A stretch of 9,092 bases of DNA from contig PLGA01000209.1 of NCBI GenBank assembly GCA_003139735.1, positions 1 to 9,092 of the forward strand, given 5' to 3'. Both the position numbers and the translations under genes were made by a program. The notes beneath the pieces are model-generated. The model was given only the letters and a program-made list of their open reading frames with translations. It ran no database searches and had not been told where the DNA came from. This DNA is from Bryobacterales bacterium. GTDB lineage: Bacteria > Acidobacteriota > Terriglobia > Bryobacterales > Bryobacteraceae. Shown piece after piece: positions 1 through 6,041 of this stretch. Position 1 is the first letter of the stretch; the number at the start of each line of letters is the position of its first letter.

Positions 1-2
1 CC

Positions 3-251
3 GCGCCTTTCCTCGACTCTACTCCCCCCGAACCCCTACAAACCGAGCCACTTACCCCCTCCGATCCCACCCTAGAACCCCCCGCAGTCGACTCCGGCAA
101 CCCCTGGGACCCGCCGTTCTGGTTCACCAGTGGCCTATGTTGCGAAGGCTGCGTCTGCCCGAAATGCCTCGCCGGGAAGGCGGAGAAGGCGCGCTTGGCT
201 GAAGAGAGCGGAAACCCGGTCGATCCGGCTGCCGAAAGCGTCCCTCGTTAG
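3..251 (+). CDS. C-terminal part of an unrecognised protein with a cysteine cluster (5' truncated)
   Basis: An open frame enters from the left edge and runs 82 codons to a TAG at 249-251, with no in-frame ATG, GTG or TTG start near the edge, so the gene probably begins outside the window. The first half is rich in Pro, Thr and Glu and looks like a disordered linker. It is followed by a Trp/Phe-rich stretch (NPWDPPFWF) and then the compact cluster CCEGCVCPKC (codons at 138-167), with spacing C-C-x2-C-x-C-x2-C. The tail is charged and rich in Ala and Glu. Such a cluster could bind zinc or an Fe-S centre, but I recognise no family. Third codon positions are mostly G or C, as in the neighbours, which supports real coding. 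The gene converges on smpB, leaving a 60-nt gap. Its function is unknown. It could also be a chance open frame, since only 249 nt are visible. Confidence 0.5.
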   Translation, partial: APFLDSTPPEPLQTEPLTPSDPTLEPPAVDSGNPWDPPFWFTSGLCCEGCVCPKCLAGKAEKARLAEESGNPVDPAAESVPR

Positions 252-311
252 AAAACGAACCCCAAACCGATGCCAAAATCCCGAAGCTGCCCCGCCCCCC
301 GGCCCTCGCCC

Positions 312-779
312 TCAGGCCCGTCGCCGCATTTCCGCCCGCGCCTCGTCCTCCGCCGTCTTCTTCCGCTCGCTTTCCCGTTTATCGTGCAGTTTCTTGCCCT
401 TGGCGACGGCCAGCTCGCACTTGATCCGGCCGCCCTTCAGGTACATCTTGGTCGGAATCAGCAACAGCCCCTTCTCCCGCGTCTCCCCCAAAAGCTTATC
501 GATCTCCCGCCGATGCAGCAGCAGTTTGCGGTTGTGTACCGGCAGGTGGTTCTCCCGGTTGCCGTGCGAGTACTGGCTGATGTGCGCGTTCACCAGCCAC
601 GCTTCGTTGTTGCGGACTTCGGCGTACGCGTCCTTCAGTTGGACGTTGCCATCCTTGACCGCCTTCACTTCCGTGCCGGTCAGGACCAGGCCAGCCTCGA
701 AGCGCTCCATCAGGAAATAGTTGTGCCCCGCCTGGCGGTTGTCGCTGAGGATTTTTCGAGATGCGTCTCTATCGGCCAA
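312..779 (-). CDS. smpB: SsrA-binding protein SmpB (trans-translation)
   Basis: SmpB binds tmRNA (SsrA) and delivers it to ribosomes stalled on mRNAs lacking a stop codon, where the nascent chain is tagged for degradation. The 155 residues match the usual family length (about 150-160). Family hallmarks are visible in order: NRQAGHNY near residues 14-21, [17 protein letters not shown] near 28-43, a beta-barrel core with ISQYSHGN and [12 protein letters not shown], then [17 protein letters not shown] and [11 protein letters not shown] near 126-136. A Lys/Arg/Glu-rich tail follows, which in the family becomes helical in the ribosomal decoding centre. The start is TTG at 777-779: an in-frame TGA lies four codons upstream, no ATG or GTG occurs before Met24, and starting there would remove the conserved NRxAxHxY segment. 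Only a weak GAG lies 8 nt before the start. The gene is divergent from the secretin operon. No tmRNA gene is visible here, and I see no convincing terminator downstream. Confidence 0.96.
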   Translation of the reverse strand: MADRDASRKILSDNRQAGHNYFLMERFEAGLVLTGTEVKAVKDGNVQLKDAYAEVRNNEAWLVNAHISQYSHGNRENHLPVHNRKLLLHRREIDKLLGETREKGLLLIPTKMYLKGGRIKCELAVAKGKKLHDKRESERKKTAEDEARAEMRRRA

Positions 780-896
780 TTTTTGATCTCAACGCTCGGA
801 AGCCTAGCATCGTCAATGAGTTTAGATGGCGCCAAACCGCCTAAACGCAATTCATCTTAGCATAGGGTTCTTACCGCAACGGGAAAGCACCGTAAT
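780..896. promoter_or_regulatory. Divergent intergenic region between smpB and the secretin operon
   Basis: This 117-bp spacer must carry start signals for both neighbours and is more A/T-rich than the genes around it. It holds an inverted repeat, GTTTAG at 820-825 and CTAAAC at 841-846, whose 14-nt... 15-nt interior includes the palindrome GGCGCC (828-833), a possible operator or hairpin. On the minus strand an extended -10-like element (TGC then TAAGAT, 854-862) could serve smpB. On the plus strand TTGATC (783-788) and TAGCAT (805-810), separated by 16 nt, form a weak -35/-10 pair for the secretin. None of these is close to consensus, so the assignment is tentative. The only ribosome-binding candidate before the ATG at 897 is GGGAAAG at 881-887. 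Confidence 0.3.
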
Positions 897-3587
897 ATGT
901 CTTTTTTCAGTCGTTTAACCGCCGTGGTGCTGGCCAGCGCACTGACCGGCCCCATCGTGCCCCTCCAGGCCCGCACCCGCCAGGGGGACAAGGATCTCTC
1001 CCAGGGCCGGGCGTTCGAGGAGAAAAAGGAGTGGGATAAAGCCCTCGATTCCTATCGCAAGGCCCTCGCGGCCGACCCCTCCGACCTCCAATACCAGATG
1101 GCTACCCAGAAGGCCCGCTTCCAGGCCTCCCAGTTCCACGTCGAAAACGGCCAGAAAGTCCGCGCCCAGGGATCGCTCGCCGAAGCGCTCTTGGAGTTTC
1201 AGAGAGCCTTCGCCATCGATCCCGGCTCCATCATCGCCGTGCAGGAGGTTCGCACCACCCAGGACATGATTCAGCGCGAACGCCAGCGCATCGCGCAGAC
1301 CGGCCAGGAATCGAGCCCGGAGGTCAGGGCCCTCACGCCGCAGCAGGAGATGCAGGCCGCCACCGACGAGCGGCTCGACCGCATTTTGCCGGTCGCCGAA
1401 CTCCGGCCCCTCGGCCCCAAGCGCTTCGATCTGAAAATCAACAGCAACATACCCAAGACCTTGTTCGAGACGCTGGGCGCGTTTGCCGGAATCAATGTCC
1501 TCTGGGATTCCGACATGACCCCGGCCAACACCGCGGTCCTCAAGAACGGCTCCGTCAACTTCCAGAACTCCACCCTCAATGAGGCCCTCGATTACCTGGC
1601 GGTCGTCACCAAGTTCTTCTGGAAGCCCATGTCCTCGAACACCATTTTCGTTACCAACGACACCCGAGCCAAGCGCACCGATTATGCGGATCAGGTCCTG
1701 AAGATCTTCTATCTCACCAACCCGCTCACCGCGCAGGAGCTGGCCGAAATCGTCAACGCCGTCCGTACCGTGGCCGATATCCAGAAGATGTTCGCCTACT
1801 CCGAGCAGAACGCCATTGTGGCGCGCGGCGACGCGGACCAGATTGGGCTGGTCGAAAAGATGATCCACGATCTCGACAGGCCCAGGTCCGAAGTGGTCGT
1901 TGACATTATCGTGATGCAGACCAGCTCCAACTACAGCCGGCAGCTCGCCGCGGCCCTCATGCCCACCGGTTTGAACATGCCGGCGGCCTTCACGCCGACC
2001 AACGGCTTGCAGGTGACCACCCCCGCGACCACCAACTCGAGCGGAGCCGCCGTCGCCGCCTCTACCACCACCGGCACGTCCATCCCGCTCTCCAGCCTGG
2101 GCCATCTGGCCAGCGCGGATTGGTCCACCACCCTTCCCAGCGGGCTCTTGGAAGCCGTCATGAGCGACAGCGGCACCAAGATTCTGCAGGCCCCGCAAGT
2201 GCGCTCCGTGGACAATGGGAAGGCCATCCTGAAGATCGGCCAGAAAGAGCCGACCGCCAGCGGCAGTTTCGGGTCCGCCCTGGGACTCTCCGGCGCCGGC
2301 GTCAGCCCGCTGGTGAACACGCAATTCACGTACCTCGATATCGGCGTCAACGTCGAGCTGACCCCCCGCGTCCACGATAACGGAGACGTTTCCCTGCACG
2401 TCGATCTGGAAATTTCGAGCGTGGACGGAACCGTGAACCTCGGCGGCATTAGCGAGCCTATCATCGCTCAGAAGAAGGTGACCAACGATATTCGCTTGCG
2501 GGAAGGCGAGGTGAGCCTCTTGGGCGGTCTCATCGACGTCGAGGAAGATACCACCAAGACCGGCGTGCCCGGCCTGGTCGACATCCCGCTCCTGGGCCGC
2601 CTCTTCCGCAGCGACAGCATCACCAAAACGCGTAGCGAATTGATGATCGCGCTGGTGCCCCACGTCGTCCGGCGTCCTGTGTATACCGCCGAGAACCTGC
2701 GCACCATCGACGTGGGCACCGCCAACACCATTCACTTGAGCTATGCTCCCAAACCGGACGACGGTGGGGCCGCCTCGGGGCCCGGCGTCGTGCTCACGCC
2801 GGCCCCTCCCCCCGATTCCGCTCCAAGCCCCTTCACGCCCCCGGCCCAGTGGGGCGGGCCTCCTGGCCTGCCTTCTTCTGCCGCTCCCGTCCAAACGCCC
2901 GTTGCTCCCCCGCCCGGGCAGGCCGCTCCTCCCACGGCGCCGGGCTTTCCTCCCGGTTTGCCCTTTCCTTTGCAGCAGTTGATGCGCCCGGGGCCCGGAG
3001 GCGTACCTGGGATGCCGCCTGGATCTCAGCCTGGGATGCCGCCTGGATCGCAGCCGTCCACACAGCCCGGAACCGTCCGCCCGGATCCCGGACCCGCTGC
3101 TATGGCGCCATCGGGAACGGCCCCCGCGGCGGTGCCCGGAACCGCGGCGGACGCCGCCACGCCTCCGGCCGGCGCCACTGCCCATTTCGAGCCGGCCACC
3201 TTCGAAGCTTCCGCTAACGGCACATTCTCGGCCGCGCTGGTTTTCGATTCCGGCGCCGACATCGTCGCGGCCCAGCCCTTGCAGATTCAATACAATCCCA
3301 AGGTCTTGCAACTGACCGACATCTCCGCCGGCGATCTCTTCTCCAAGGACGGCGTAGCGCCGGTATTCTCCAGGAACATCCAGAACGATCAGGGACGGGC
3401 CACCGTCGAGATCGGCCGTCAACCCGGCGCCACCGGCGTCAACGCGCCAGGAACCTTATTGACCTTTAGTTTCAAGGCTATCGCTCCCGGCGCGACCACC
3501 GTCAGCGTGCTGAATTTGACGGTCAGAAACTCGCAGGCGAGGGCCATCGGCACTTCCCACCCCCAACTGGCCGTCACCGTCAAGTAA
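897..3587 (+). CDS. Secretin (type II secretion / type IV pilus type) with TPR N-terminus and C-terminal cohesin-like domain
   Basis: Probable outer-membrane secretin: such proteins form multimeric channels for folded proteins or pili. Residues 1-26 look like a Sec signal peptide (short basic start, VVLASALTGPIV core, cleavage near QAR). Residues about 31-115 form two TPR-like helical repeats (KEWDKALDSYRKALAADPSD; AEALLEFQRAFAIDPGS). Residues about 175-252 resemble an STN/N0 domain and 265-330 a NolW/N1 domain ending HDLDRPR. The secretin core follows to about residue 600, with the signature VPGLVDIPLLGRLF near 556 and SELMIALVPHVVRRP. Residues about 625-758 are a Pro/Gly/Ala linker. Residues about 760-896 resemble the cohesin fold (FEASANGTFSAALVFDSG, QIQYNPKVLQLTDI, GTLLTFSFKA). 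N2/N3 domains typical of GspD are not evident, so the layout is closer to PilQ without AMIN. Two pseudopilin genes follow, apparently in one operon. The fold calls are from pattern recognition; the secretin call is firm. Confidence 0.92.
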   Translation: MSFFSRLTAVVLASALTGPIVPLQARTRQGDKDLSQGRAFEEKKEWDKALDSYRKALAADPSDLQYQMATQKARFQASQFHVENGQKVRAQGSLAEALLEFQRAFAIDPGSIIAVQEVRTTQDMIQRERQRIAQTGQESSPEVRALTPQQEMQAATDERLDRILPVAELRPLGPKRFDLKINSNIPKTLFETLGAFAGINVLWDSDMTPANTAVLKNGSVNFQNSTLNEALDYLAVVTKFFWKPMSSNTIFVTNDTRAKRTDYADQVLKIFYLTNPLTAQELAEIVNAVRTVADIQKMFAYSEQNAIVARGDADQIGLVEKMIHDLDRPRSEVVVDIIVMQTSSNYSRQLAAALMPTGLNMPAAFTPTNGLQVTTPATTNSSGAAVAASTTTGTSIPLSSLGHLASADWSTTLPSGLLEAVMSDSGTKILQAPQVRSVDNGKAILKIGQKEPTASGSFGSALGLSGAGVSPLVNTQFTYLDIGVNVELTPRVHDNGDVSLHVDLEISSVDGTVNLGGISEPIIAQKKVTNDIRLREGEVSLLGGLIDVEEDTTKTGVPGLVDIPLLGRLFRSDSITKTRSELMIALVPHVVRRPVYTAENLRTIDVGTANTIHLSYAPKPDDGGAASGPGVVLTPAPPPDSAPSPFTPPAQWGGPPGLPSSAAPVQTPVAPPPGQAAPPTAPGFPPGLPFPLQQLMRPGPGGVPGMPPGSQPGMPPGSQPSTQPGTVRPDPGPAAMAPSGTAPAAVPGTAADAATPPAGATAHFEPATFEASANGTFSAALVFDSGADIVAAQPLQIQYNPKVLQLTDISAGDLFSKDGVAPVFSRNIQNDQGRATVEIGRQPGATGVNAPGTLLTFSFKAIAPGATTVSVLNLTVRNSQARAIGTSHPQLAVTVK
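3006..3053 (+). repeat. Two tandem 24-bp units inside the secretin Pro-rich linker
   Basis: Positions 3006-3029 and 3030-3053 are two adjacent 24-bp units that differ at one base (T at 3026, G at 3050). Each encodes PGMPPGSQ in frame (residues 704-711 and 712-719), so copy-number change would lengthen or shorten the linker without breaking the frame. The differing base is silent (TCT and TCG, both Ser). Confidence 0.9.
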
Positions 3588-3593
3588 TGCGAT

Positions 3594-4058
3594 ATGAGAC
3601 GCGGAAATCAAAGAGGATTGACGCTGGTTGAGCTGATCGTTGCATTCACCATCATGCTCATCCTCACCACCATGGCCGTCCCGTTGGCTCGCACCAAGGT
3701 GCGCGTCGAGCGCGAACTGGAACTGCGCGCCGCCCTCGATGAGGTCCGCCACGCCATCGATCAGTACCACGACCTCAACATGGTCGGCTATTTTGGCCCG
3801 GTCAAGGAGGGCACCAATTGGTATCCCGAAACCCTGGACATCCTGGTCACGGGCGCCAAGCGGAACGACGCCAACGGAACCAAGATGAAGTTCCTCCGCC
3901 ACATCCCGCGCGACCCGTTTACCGGGAAAACCGAGTGGGGGATGCGTAGCGACCAGGACGATCCCACGTCCCAGAGTTGGGGCGGCCAGAACGTCTTCGA
4001 CATTTATAGTAAAAGTAACGACACAGGCTCGGATGGCACGCCGTATTCGGAGTGGTAA
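3594..4058 (+). CDS. GspG-like type II secretion pseudopilin (first of a tandem pair)
   Basis: This predicted minor or major pseudopilin would be processed by prepilin peptidase and assembled into a periplasmic pseudopilus beneath the secretin. The 8-residue basic leader MRRGNQRG is followed by LTLVELIVAFTIMLIL, so cleavage after Gly8 puts Glu at +5, the classic type IV pilin arrangement. Residues 9-28 form the hydrophobic helix. A long amphipathic region (RVERELELRAALDEVRHAIDQY) continues the pilin spine. The C-terminal part has GspG-like elements: HIPRDPFTG, then FDIYSKSND, then a short tail ending GTPYSEW. The 154-residue length fits GspG. The start lies 6 nt after the secretin stop and in the same frame, with no clear Shine-Dalgarno, suggesting translational coupling. 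It could equally be a pilin of a type IV pilus-like system, since no ATPase gene is visible to decide. Confidence 0.9.
   Translation: MRRGNQRGLTLVELIVAFTIMLILTTMAVPLARTKVRVERELELRAALDEVRHAIDQYHDLNMVGYFGPVKEGTNWYPETLDILVTGAKRNDANGTKMKFLRHIPRDPFTGKTEWGMRSDQDDPTSQSWGGQNVFDIYSKSNDTGSDGTPYSEW
4049..4052 (+). promoter_or_regulatory. Shine-Dalgarno GGAG deciding the GTG start of the second pseudopilin
   Basis: GGAG lies inside the last codons of the upstream pseudopilin gene, 7 nt before the GTG at 4060. The spacing is close to ideal and supports GTG 4060 over ATG 4033. Confidence 0.6.
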
Positions 4059-4059
4059 C

Positions 4060-4461
4060 GTGAAATCTGGATTGCGCCGCGCGCGCGGCTTCACTTTCGT
4101 CGAGTTGATGGTGGTCCTCACCATCATGGTGATCCTCATCACCATGGCCATCCCTATTTACAACAAGACCATCATCCGTTCCAAGGAAGCCGTGCTGCAC
4201 ACCAACCTCACCACGCTGCGAACTGTAATCGATAATTACACTTACGACAAAATGAAGGCCCCCCAAAGCCTTCAGGACCTGGTCCGCGAGGGGTATCTGC
4301 GGACGGTTCCCTACGACCCCATGACCAACTCCAACGAATCCTGGAAGACCATCATGGAAGACCCCGGTCAGAGCGTCGACCAGAACAACCCCGGCTTGTG
4401 GGATGTCAAGAGCGGTTCGGACAAAATGAGCTTGGAAGGCACCCCCTACTCCGACTGGTAG
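4060..4461 (+). CDS. GspG-like type II secretion pseudopilin (second of a tandem pair), GTG start
   Basis: This second prepilin-type protein is paralogous to the one before it. From the GTG at 4060-4062 the leader is MKSGLRRARG, followed by FTFVELMVVLTIMVILITMAIP, so cleavage after Gly10 again gives Glu at +5. The mature part has PYDPMTN, WDVKSGSD and a tail ending GTPYSDW, matching PRDPFTG, FDIYSKSND and GTPYSEW in the upstream protein. I prefer GTG 4060 to the upstream ATG at 4033: a GGAG (4049-4052) sits 7 nt before the GTG, the leader then has ordinary length, and the gene starts 1 nt after its neighbour's stop. The ATG would overlap the upstream gene by 26 nt and lacks a Shine-Dalgarno. 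That longer form would have 142 residues rather than 133. The protein is likely the pseudopilus partner of the secretin. A strong hairpin follows within 10 nt of the stop. Confidence 0.9.
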   Translation: MKSGLRRARGFTFVELMVVLTIMVILITMAIPIYNKTIIRSKEAVLHTNLTTLRTVIDNYTYDKMKAPQSLQDLVREGYLRTVPYDPMTNSNESWKTIMEDPGQSVDQNNPGLWDVKSGSDKMSLEGTPYSDW

Positions 4462-4475
4462 TGGGGCGGGCCGGG
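4457..4475 (+). repeat. 19-bp repeat, copy 1 (GGTAGTGGGGCGGGCCGGG)
   Basis: This exact 19-mer recurs at 9021-9039. In this copy it contains the TAG stop (4459-4461) of the second pseudopilin gene and the left outer arm of the terminator hairpin. The sequences diverge immediately on both sides of the shared block. Confidence 0.75.
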
Positions 4476-4505
4476 TACCCACGCCTTTCGTGGGTCCGCC
4501 GGCCT
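4468..4505 (+). terminator. Two-part hairpin after the secretin/pseudopilin operon, probable terminator
   Basis: The inner stem pairs ACCCACG (4477-4483) with CGTGGGT (4489-4495) around a 5-nt CCTTT loop. The outer stem pairs GGCCGG (4469-4474) with CCGGCC (4499-4504). Only a small asymmetric interior loop separates them. The tract after it (TTCTTCCTT from 4505) is pyrimidine-rich rather than a clean T run. The hairpin starts 6 nt after the stop of the last pseudopilin gene, so it most likely ends that transcript. Its 5' side is part of a 19-bp sequence also present at 9021-9039, so it may belong to a dispersed hairpin repeat that also terminates. Confidence 0.6.
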
Positions 4506-4546
4506 TCTTCCTTGAAAACGAAGAGCTTAGTGTCTGTGAAGGCGCC

Positions 4547-4583
4547 TTGACATCTATCGCTTTGCGCTTTGATGTGGGATACT
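4547..4583 (+). promoter_or_regulatory. Possible promoter for the ATP-grasp-like gene
   Basis: A perfect -35 hexamer TTGACA is at 4547-4552 in the 151-nt spacer that follows the operon terminator. The hexamer at the ideal 17-nt distance (TGATGT, 4570-4575) is poor. A better -10-like GATACT (4578-4583), with TGG before it as in extended -10 elements, is 25 nt away, too far to pair with this -35. An independent promoter is expected here from the terminator upstream, but its exact site is uncertain. An in-frame TAA at 4604-4606 fixes the downstream gene's start at 4613 or later. Confidence 0.35.
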
Positions 4584-4612
4584 CGGATTAGAGGACGGGC
4601 TTTTAAGTCGCA

Positions 4613-5962
4613 ATGTCTCAGTTGGATGACGCGGTTGCCAGGTACAACAAGCTGTTGGAGACCGGTCCCTACCGCGACCTGGCCTGGGCCGAAGCGCTGC
4701 ATCAGCGTATGGAGACCGCCAATCTGTCCGCGGGCGGACTCCTGGTGTGCCCCTTCCTGCGCCCCAACTTCATTTCGCGCCGCCAGTATGAATCGCTGGT
4801 CAAGACCGGTGAATCCCTGATTGCCGCCATCGACCGCATGGAGCGGATGGTGCTCGTGAATCCGGCGCTCCTTGCGCGCCTTGAATTGCTGCCGGCCGAG
4901 AAAATGCTGGCCGCCATCGACCCCGGCTATCAGGCCCTGGAAGTCTCGGCGCGCCTCGACGCCCACCTGTTCAACGGCACTTCGCGCGTGGTCCAATATA
5001 ACGCCGACTCGCCCACCGGCGCGGGTTATGGCGACGCGCTGGCCGACCTGTTCTACGATGCTCCCCCGGTGCGGGAGTTCCGCAAGCGATACGCCTTGAC
5101 GCGCGTCGGAAGCCGCAAGCATTTATTGCAGGCGCTGCTCAAATCCTACAAGCAATACGGCGGGATCGGAAAGCCCAACATCGCCATCGTGGAATTCCGC
5201 CCGGGCTATCTTTCCGGCCAGAGCGAGTTCGAGTTGTTTCGCGACTCCTTCGTGAAGGAGGGGTACGCCGTCGAGATCGTTTCTCCGGAGCAGCTCGAAT
5301 ACCGTAACCACGTCCTGCGCAAGGGGCGCTTCGAAATCGATTTGGTGTACCGCCGCCTGGGGGTGCAGGAGTTCCTGCTCCGCTTCGACCTGACGCACCC
5401 GCTGGTGCGCGCCTACCGCGACCACTCGGTCTGCGTGGTCAACAGCTTCCGTGCTGAACTGGCCCACAAGAAAGCCATGTTCGGCCTGCTCACCGACGAA
5501 ACCGTCACCGAAGGCTTCCCGGCCTCGGAACGGAAAGCCATTCGCGACCATGTGCCGTGGACGCGCCTGGTGAGCGCCACTAAGACCACCTATGGGGAGC
5601 AGTCGGTCGATCTGCCCGAGTTCCTGGTGCAGAACCGCGAACGCTTCGCCCTCAAGCCCAACGACGACTACGGCGACCAGCATAGCTACTTCGGCTGGGA
5701 GATGGACGCCGCCGCCTGGGAGCGCGCCGTCAAGCAAGCCATGCGCACCCCGTACGTGGCGCAAGAGCGCGTCGATCCGGCGCGTTCCGTTTTTCCCCTG
5801 ATGACCTTCGGTCACCTGGAGTTTCGCGAAATGCAAGTGGACGTCCACCCGCACGCCTATCTGGGCAAAGTGCAGGGCTGCTCGAGCTGGCTCTCCGGCG
5901 GCAGTTCCGGCTTCTCTTCCGCCGCGGGGATCGTGCCGACTTTCTTGATCGATCCGAAGTAA
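4613..5962 (+). CDS. Protein resembling circularly permuted ATP-grasp / glutathionylspermidine synthase-type ligases
   Basis: A 449-residue soluble protein with no signal peptide or membrane segment. Several stretches recall circularly permuted ATP-grasp enzymes, which join a carboxylate to an amine using ATP. These are CPFLRPNFISRRQYESL near residues 46-62, VVQYNADSPTGAGYGDAL near 125-142, FEIDLVYRRLGVQEF near 240-254, VCVVNSFRAELAHKKAMFGLL near 278-298 and FALKPNDDYGDQHSYFG near 345-361. The last resembles the Lys-containing nucleotide-binding segment (LKP..gyGG..v..G), with Asp-Gln in place of the usual second Gly. The start at 4613 follows an in-frame TAA at 4604; the nearest purine-rich site (GAGGACGGG, 4591-4599) is rather distant. 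It has its own spacer on each side, so it is probably monocistronic or read with glnE. Substrate and pathway are unknown. The family call is from memory of motifs, and I am not certain that all catalytic residues are intact. Confidence 0.7.
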   Translation: MSQLDDAVARYNKLLETGPYRDLAWAEALHQRMETANLSAGGLLVCPFLRPNFISRRQYESLVKTGESLIAAIDRMERMVLVNPALLARLELLPAEKMLAAIDPGYQALEVSARLDAHLFNGTSRVVQYNADSPTGAGYGDALADLFYDAPPVREFRKRYALTRVGSRKHLLQALLKSYKQYGGIGKPNIAIVEFRPGYLSGQSEFELFRDSFVKEGYAVEIVSPEQLEYRNHVLRKGRFEIDLVYRRLGVQEFLLRFDLTHPLVRAYRDHSVCVVNSFRAELAHKKAMFGLLTDETVTEGFPASERKAIRDHVPWTRLVSATKTTYGEQSVDLPEFLVQNRERFALKPNDDYGDQHSYFGWEMDAAAWERAVKQAMRTPYVAQERVDPARSVFPLMTFGHLEFREMQVDVHPHAYLGKVQGCSSWLSGGSSGFSSAAGIVPTFLIDPK

Positions 5963-5967
5963 GGGGA

Positions 5968-5983
5968 GCGGCTTGTATGCCGC
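5968..5983 (+). other. Small hairpin between the ATP-grasp-like gene and glnE
   Basis: GCGGC (5968-5972) and GCCGC (5979-5983) form a perfect 5-bp stem with a 6-nt TTGTAT loop, 6 nt after the TAA of the ATP-grasp-like gene. No T tract follows, so it is not a typical intrinsic terminator. It may protect the 3' end or be incidental. Confidence 0.3.
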
Positions 5984-6016
5984 CGTGATCGAGCCCGGCC
6001 CGGTGCGTCCGGAGGA

Positions 6017-6022
6017 TATAAT
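6017..6022 (+). promoter_or_regulatory. Consensus -10 (TATAAT) upstream of glnE
   Basis: A perfect TATAAT sits 19 nt before the glnE ATG in otherwise GC-rich DNA. A transcript starting about 7 nt further on would have a leader of only about 13 nt, without a Shine-Dalgarno. No -35 resembling TTGACA is present about 17 nt upstream. GGAGG (6011-6015) lies just before it but is 26 nt from the ATG, too far for a ribosome-binding site. Confidence 0.4.
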
Positions 6023-6041
6023 TGCAGTCGTGGCCTGACGC

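Noticed and set aside
252..311. Terminator for smpB or the upstream partial gene
   Set aside because: The 60-nt convergent gap is C-rich on the plus strand, but I could not find a clear stem followed by a T run in either direction.
130..860. Two plus-strand open frames covering smpB
   Set aside because: Both are Arg/Ser/Pro-rich or without family pattern and lie opposite the well-conserved SmpB sequence.
915..3422. 835-codon open frame on the minus strand opposite the secretin
   Set aside because: The secretin frame has a signal peptide and recognisable domains. The opposite frame is Gly/Arg/His/Asp-rich with no family pattern, as expected for a shadow of a high-GC3 gene.
4033..4059. ATG at 4033 as the start of the second pseudopilin
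   Set aside because: It has no Shine-Dalgarno and gives an overlap and an overlong leader. GTG at 4060 fits better.
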